Origin: Thermoproteota archaeon
Lineage (GTDB): Archaea > Korarchaeota > Korarchaeia > Korarchaeales > Korarchaeaceae
Length of the DNA: 64,000 nucleotides
Direction: 5' to 3'
NCBI GenBank assembly: GCA_027491735.1
Contig: JAOZGP010000005.1
Coordinates: 1-64,000, forward strand
The position numbers and the translations under genes are program-made. Positions within the stretch are counted from its first letter, which is position 1; each line of letters opens with the position of its first letter. Below are positions 60,929-64,000 of the stretch, one piece after another. The notes below the pieces were generated by a model. The model did not search any database, was not told where the DNA came from, and saw only the letters and a program-made list of their open reading frames with translations.

Positions 60929-61368
60929 GCTCAGATCAGCCTCTAGTCTTCCTTGGAATCGACGACATGGAGACCACGGAGGAGATCATAAGGAAAATAA
61001 AGAAGGTGTTGGAATCCGGAGGCATAAGAACAGGCGAGATTCGTGGATTCGATGTTCTCCGGGGGAGGGCTTGGGCCTCCTTGGCCCTGGGCGATCCCGG
61101 AATCATAGCTGATCTAGCCGGTGAGGTGGTCTCACTTTTGGGGGAGGGCAATCCGGGAATGGTGCTGGTGATAGATGGTGTGGACAGGGCGGCTGCTGTG
61201 CTGGCTGAGGGCATCAGAAAGAAGGAGGTCTCAAAGAACGAGATTTACAACATGGCGGATATGTTCAGGAACATATGGCTCTTCGAGCTTGGGGGGAACG
61301 GCCAGGGAATCATAGGTGCATTCGCGGCGGCCGTCCTCCTCGCGTGCAAGCGCGTGGGTTCCCCTTGA
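60925..61368 (+). CDS. Small TiaS-like protein
   Basis: A 147-residue soluble protein. LGIDDMETTEEI near the N-terminus parallels the IGIDDTDS motif of TiaS (tRNA-Ile2 agmatinylcytidine synthetase), GNPGMVLVI parallels its NPGVV strand, and LGGNGQGIIGAFAAAVLL parallels its GxGxGxIGAxAA end. The OB-fold and zinc ribbon that bind tRNA are missing, and the second Asp of DDTDS is replaced. It is therefore a minimal relative with altered or lost kinase function; this is inference from motif order. GTG start overlapping the UPF0210 gene. Confidence 0.5.
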   Translation: MSSDQPLVFLGIDDMETTEEIIRKIKKVLESGGIRTGEIRGFDVLRGRAWASLALGDPGIIADLAGEVVSLLGEGNPGMVLVIDGVDRAAAVLAEGIRKKEVSKNEIYNMADMFRNIWLFELGGNGQGIIGAFAAAVLLACKRVGSP

Positions 61369-61650
61369 CCACCCTCGCTAAGAAGGCTCCGTCTGCAAGG
61401 GCGGAGATGAATCAGGGGGGTGGTTGGTGGAGAGTTAAACTCATAAAGCCTCGCTGCACACGTTTAATGCTGGGTGGGCGGGAGGGTCAACCAAGTCCCC
61501 GCAAGGGAAACTACAGCCCACCTCTCTGCTCCTTGCGGGCAGGTTGGTTTAACGGGGTGCTGGCCCACCCCACGTATATCCTTGGCAAGGGGCTGAGGAT
61601 ATACGCAACCGTTAGGAATCCTCGCACTTCAGTGCGGGGAGGAGGTCAAC
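61369..61650 (+). ncRNA. Orphan structured RNA with IS605/TnpB-type right end
   Basis: The gap before htpX begins with a densely paired segment. Helices: CCACCC (61369-61374) with GGGTGG (61418-61423), enclosing CTCCGTCT-GCAA-GGGCGGAG (61387-61406, a GNRA loop); GGGTGGGC (61472-61479) with GCCCACCC (61563-61570), enclosing AACCAA/TTGGTT (61489-61549) and CCCGCAAG/CTTGCGGG (61498-61539); CGTATATCC/GGATATACG (61573-61605); and the terminal hairpin CTCGCAC/GTGCGGG (61621-61638) followed by GGAGGTCAAC. The 3' part, gcaaccgttaggaatcctcg plus hairpin plus gtcaa, has the look of the right end and omega-RNA of archaeal IS605-type TnpB elements. No tnpB or tnpA is adjacent. Confidence 0.65.
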
Positions 61651-61697
61651 TAACCCTAGCATAAGTTTATCAAAAGTGGTTTTTGTTAATAGTTGCT

Positions 61698-61756
61698 GGC
61701 CTGTGATGATAATTCCTTCGTCCAATGGAATGACGATTGACGGGCGGACTGAGGCC
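61698..61756 (+). ncRNA. Box C/D sRNA guiding 16S rRNA position C1402
   Basis: A 59-base unit with terminal stem GGCC (61698-61701) and GGCC (61753-61756), perfect box C GTGATGA (61703-61709), C'-like ATGACGA (61730-61736) and perfect box D CTGA (61749-61752). The 11 bases ttgacgggcgg (61737-61747), one base before box D, are complementary to the universal 16S decoding-site sequence CCGCCCGTCAA (the site of the 1392R/1406R primers). By the rule that the target pairs with the fifth base upstream of box D, C1402 (E. coli numbering) would be 2'-O-methylated. A D' box is not clear, and the target of the first guide is unknown. Confidence 0.85.
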
Positions 61757-61796
61757 GTAATCGTTTTATACTCCTCACGAATCCTAAACTGAAGAT

Positions 61797-62744
61797 ATGC
61801 CGGGCAAGATCTCGGGATGGCTTCTCTCCCTCAGGATTAATATGTACGGAACCCTAACGCTTCTGATCGGGGTGGCAACCCTTATATTTGTCGTGGTGGT
61901 GGCTCCATTCTGGGGAGTCGTCCCAGCGCTGATCTTGGCCCTGGCCTTCAACGTGCTGATGTGGATATTCTCTCCCAAGATAATCGAAAGCGCATATGGT
62001 CTCAGAAAGATAGAGAGAAACGAGATGCCATGGCTTCACGAGATAGTTGACAGATTATCGTTGAGGAGTGAGATAAGAAAACCAGAGCTGATGTTAGCTC
62101 CTACAGATGTGCCAAATGCTTTTGCTTACGGAAACCCGTTCACCGGATATAGGGTGGCGGTCACCAGCGGAATACTGAAGGTCCTCAACAGGGACGAGAT
62201 CGAAGCAGTCATAGGACATGAGATAGGACACATAAAACATGGAGACATGCAGATAATGATGATAGCATCGGCCATACCAGCGGTCTTCTCACTGCTCGGA
62301 AGGATCTTCCTGTGGTCTAGCTACGCATCAATAGGAGATGATAGGGACAACTTACCTCCGATGGCTGCTGTGGGTGGATTGCTCCTGCTAGTAGCCGTTG
62401 TCCTCCAGCTCATGTCCTTGAGACTGAGCAGACTCAGGGAGTTTTATGCCGATGCTCACAGTGCTATGTCGGTGGACGGCGGGGCTGAGAAGCTGCAGAG
62501 AGCTCTCGTCAAGATTTCTGTGTCCAACAACCCAGCTAAGGCAGAGAAGCTCTCACACTTCAGACCTTTAATGATATCCGACCCCCTGAAGTCGTATTCA
62601 CTCGATCTCGATGGAAATATTGTCGAAAAATTGAAAAACAGGGAGGTCTCAATCACTGAGAGGATATTAGGGATATTCTCAACACACCCGAACATAAGGG
62701 ACAGACTGAGGGCTCTGGACAGACTCTCACATGAACTCAGCTAG
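61797..62744 (+). CDS. htpX: HtpX-like membrane zinc metalloprotease
   Basis: A 315-residue M48 protease. Two N-terminal membrane helices (about 17-38 and 42-60), then FAYGNPFTGYRVAVTSGIL and the zinc site VIGHEIGHIKHGD; the third ligand Glu is in LREFYADAHSAM, between two further membrane helices. It degrades damaged membrane proteins. A TATA box (gttttatac, about 61763-61771) lies just upstream, implying little or no leader. Its last 18 bases overlap the converging gene. Confidence 0.94.
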   Translation: MPGKISGWLLSLRINMYGTLTLLIGVATLIFVVVVAPFWGVVPALILALAFNVLMWIFSPKIIESAYGLRKIERNEMPWLHEIVDRLSLRSEIRKPELMLAPTDVPNAFAYGNPFTGYRVAVTSGILKVLNRDEIEAVIGHEIGHIKHGDMQIMMIASAIPAVFSLLGRIFLWSSYASIGDDRDNLPPMAAVGGLLLLVAVVLQLMSLRLSRLREFYADAHSAMSVDGGAEKLQRALVKISVSNNPAKAEKLSHFRPLMISDPLKSYSLDLDGNIVEKLKNREVSITERILGIFSTHPNIRDRLRALDRLSHELS

Positions 62745-63065
62745 GTACTTGTCCAGAAGCTCTCTGACGGTTCCACCCTCGGCTATGAAGGCGTTGATTC
62801 CCCACTGATCGAGTTTCTCTATCATGTTGTTCTCGATCCTTGGAGCTATGAGTACGTCCACTCTCTTATGCTTCAGCCAAGATACCAGGCTTCTATCCCT
62901 CCTCAACACCAAGAAGGTGGAGACGGGGTTTCTCACAGCGTGTACCTCTCTTATCTCTTTATCCTCCAGGTCTACTATTATCATGAAGGGTGCTCCTAGC
63001 GGCCTGGGATGAACCTTGGCATCAAGCCCCTCATCAGACCAAGCTGGTATGGCCAATCTGAACAT
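62727..63065 (-). CDS. NifX/NifB-type FeMo-cofactor-binding domain protein
   Basis: A 112-residue protein of the dinitrogenase iron-molybdenum cofactor family: RLAIPAWSDEGLDAKVHPRPLGAPFMIIVDLED at the start, then VDVLIAPRIENNMIEKLDQWGINAFIAEGG. These small domains bind metal clusters, and stand-alone forms occur in many archaea without nitrogenase; no nif genes are here. The usual Gly-rich turn (GxGxNA) is replaced by IENN, so cofactor binding may differ. ATG 63065, or the TTG one codon earlier. Confidence 0.8.
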   Translation of the reverse strand: MFRLAIPAWSDEGLDAKVHPRPLGAPFMIIVDLEDKEIREVHAVRNPVSTFLVLRRDRSLVSWLKHKRVDVLIAPRIENNMIEKLDQWGINAFIAEGGTVRELLDKYLAEFM

Positions 63066-63106
63066 CAAGGGACGAAGTTCAGAACTAAGAAAAAGTTGAT
63101 GATGTT

Positions 63107-63286
63107 CTATGATTCCTCCTGAGAATCTTCGCTTATCTCTATCTCCCCGTAGACGGGACCTCTGTACCCACAGTCAGGACAGAACCACTCCTCAGGAGTC
63201 AACCATCCTGAGAAAGGAGATACCTTCTCCAGACGCGGGCTTCCACACACAGGGCAGACCCTGAGCTTGTGCTTTCTCTTTCTCAT
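63107..63286 (-). CDS. Small zinc-ribbon protein (59 residues)
   Basis: A short gene just upstream of the NifX-like gene. From ATG 63286 it begins with a basic stretch (RKRKHKLRV), then a four-cysteine zinc ribbon: CPVCGSPRL at 11-19 and CPDCGYRG at 36-43, separated by WLTPEEWF, and an acidic tail. The spacing is that of archaeal small zinc ribbons of unknown function found near transcription or translation genes. Probably co-transcribed with the gene at 63065, 41 bases away. Confidence 0.8.
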   Translation of the reverse strand: MRKRKHKLRVCPVCGSPRLEKVSPFSGWLTPEEWFCPDCGYRGPVYGEIEISEDSQEES

Positions 63287-63381
63287 GAGAAGACCTTCAA
63301 GACAGGATCCAATGGACCTACATAAAACTAACCTCCTGTTTGCTCAACGACTTCCCTTCTTCCTTGGACTGTCGGGAGACC

Positions 63382-63561
63382 GTGAAACCGAGGTTTTCCA
63401 GGAGGAGGGGGATATCCGGGACAATAGAACAAGCAATTCTGCTGGCGCTGACTGTGGCCCTCTTTCTCACGATAATAGTCAGTCCTGCAATGCATGCAGT
63501 TAATTTCCTGTCAAATCTTCCATCAACCCTCAACAACAACCTCACCTTAGCCGTCAAGTAG
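63382..63561 (+). CDS. Small type IV pilin-like protein
   Basis: A 59-residue frame starting with GTG behind a GGGAG site. The N-terminus FSRRRGISGTIEQAILLALTVALFLTIIV looks like a class III signal peptide: Arg cluster and Gly before the cut, Glu a few residues after it, then a hydrophobic helix. Only about 25 residues follow, very short for a pilin. A 79-residue frame on the other strand (63318-63557) lacks such features. Either could be the gene; I favour this one. Confidence 0.4.
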   Translation: MKPRFSRRRGISGTIEQAILLALTVALFLTIIVSPAMHAVNFLSNLPSTLNNNLTLAVK

Positions 63562-63604
63562 ATAGATGAGAACGTTGCTAATCTATTCTCCTCCCCTTAA
63601 TTTT

Positions 63605-63928
63605 TTAAATAATTAAAATTTCAATTATTATCAATAATATTATACCTGATATTATGAGCTTCTTTCCCTTATACGAAAATATGTCACTAGCCCACAGCAC
63701 CACGCCTAGCGCTATGAGAGCGCCTGCCATAATCCTTCCGACCTCCACAGCAGCGTCCTTTATTAAATTGAGGACGAGGATTATCATATCCTTCACCCTC
63801 TTTATCATGGAGTTGAACCTGACGTTGAAGTCATTCGTCATGTTTTCAGACGAGTTCCCACCGCATCTAACCTCAACCGCTAAGAGGAGAAGAATTACCA
63901 TCAATGAGGCAACTAGCGCTCTTCTCAT
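63605..63928 (-). CDS. Small exported membrane protein, VirB2/TrbC-like layout
   Basis: A 107-residue protein. An N-terminal signal-like segment (RRALVASLMVILLLLAVEV) is followed by a short polar region with N-x-S/T sites (NSSENMT) and then two hydrophobic helices (about 64-83 and 91-107) parted by a short basic loop (FSYKGKK). That hairpin is the layout of VirB2/TrbC-type pilins, which archaea use in DNA-import pili; no sequence motif proves it. ATG 63928 follows a GGGAGG site. Confidence 0.5.
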   Translation of the reverse strand: MRRALVASLMVILLLLAVEVRCGGNSSENMTNDFNVRFNSMIKRVKDMIILVLNLIKDAAVEVGRIMAGALIALGVVLWASDIFSYKGKKLIISGIILLIIIEILII

Positions 63929-64000
63929 CAAAATCCTCCCTCAATGAGAAAGTAGGCGTGTAAAAGAGCGGTAAGTTTCTCTCAAAGCTCCTGTCTTGTC

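Noticed and set aside
63318-63557. 79-codon open frame on the minus strand
   Set aside because: It competes with the pilin-like frame on the plus strand; it lacks a ribosome site and recognisable features, though it cannot be fully excluded.
1-64000. CRISPR array, rRNA operon, inteins or complete insertion sequences
   Set aside because: No regularly spaced repeats, no rRNA sequence, no interrupted conserved genes (RtcB, Hef and EF-1A are uninterrupted) and no transposase gene were seen.

Overview
The window is archaeal and almost certainly from a hyperthermophile. The evidence is EF-1A, ribosomal proteins S10, S19 and L37e, an Sm-like protein, the 20S proteasome beta subunit, aCPSF1/FttA, Kae1, an archaeal tRNA splicing endonuclease, a UbiA enzyme and a geranylgeranyl reductase suited to ether lipids, TATA boxes upstream of genes, and very GC-rich tRNA stems in a genome of moderate GC. 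The gene mix (full-length Hef, a large fused EndA, SepF, aCPSF1, no operon-linked S19) is compatible with a deep TACK/Korarchaeota-like lineage or a euryarchaeal relative. The sequence alone does not settle this.

Bases 1 to about 5130 are an AT-rich accessory island ending at the 3' side of a tRNA-Gln gene, where an integrative element would be expected. It holds the tail of an integrase-like protein, a possible nucleotide-binding (SLOG/TIR-like) protein, a small membrane protein, a winged-helix regulator, a HEPN-like protein with a tiny partner, a truncated DUF262 gene, a broken orc1/cdc6, a truncated proteasome-like Ntn hydrolase and a further broken gene. Several of these carry frameshifts or stops, while I saw no such lesion in the other 59 kb, so the island looks decayed.

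From 5.4 kb onward the genes are tightly packed core genes with many ATGA/GTGA overlaps. Main blocks: kae1-cmk-deoC-moxR-vWA (minus); map2-hjc; endA-oxidoreductase; UbiA; three tandem CBS proteins and the RqcH/NEMF homologue; archease; cysS; tyrS-nnr; gcvH-amzA-HD hydrolase-hef; tRNA-Ala/Phe with rpl37e-lsm; sepF; psmB-fttA; rtcB; ksgA-hemK-like; pgk-gap-phosphomannomutase; tef1-rps10; tRNA-Ser; rps19; an S-layer-like protein; nadE-udg-dedA-tatD-trm5-like; thioredoxin-like-geranylgeranyl reductase-rhomboid; TlpA-like-KaiC-like-primase-like; XPD; a UPF0210 protein with a TiaS-like partner; htpX; and pilin-like genes at the right edge. EndA, archease and RtcB together supply tRNA cutting and ligation. 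Hjc, Hef, XPD, Nei-independent uracil removal (family 4 UDG) and the primase-like gene form a replication/repair theme.

The most interesting parts are non-coding. A highly structured 280-nt segment (61369-61650) ends like an IS605/TnpB right end but has no TnpB beside it. A textbook box C/D sRNA (61698-61756) carries a guide matching the universal 16S decoding-site sequence and would direct methylation of C1402. A GC-rich structured RNA with its own TATA box (about 44031-44275) matches no family I can name. Other points of note are an apparent AUA start for XPD, a 20-residue Cys-rich micro-ORF, and an operator-like palindrome at the proteasome promoter.
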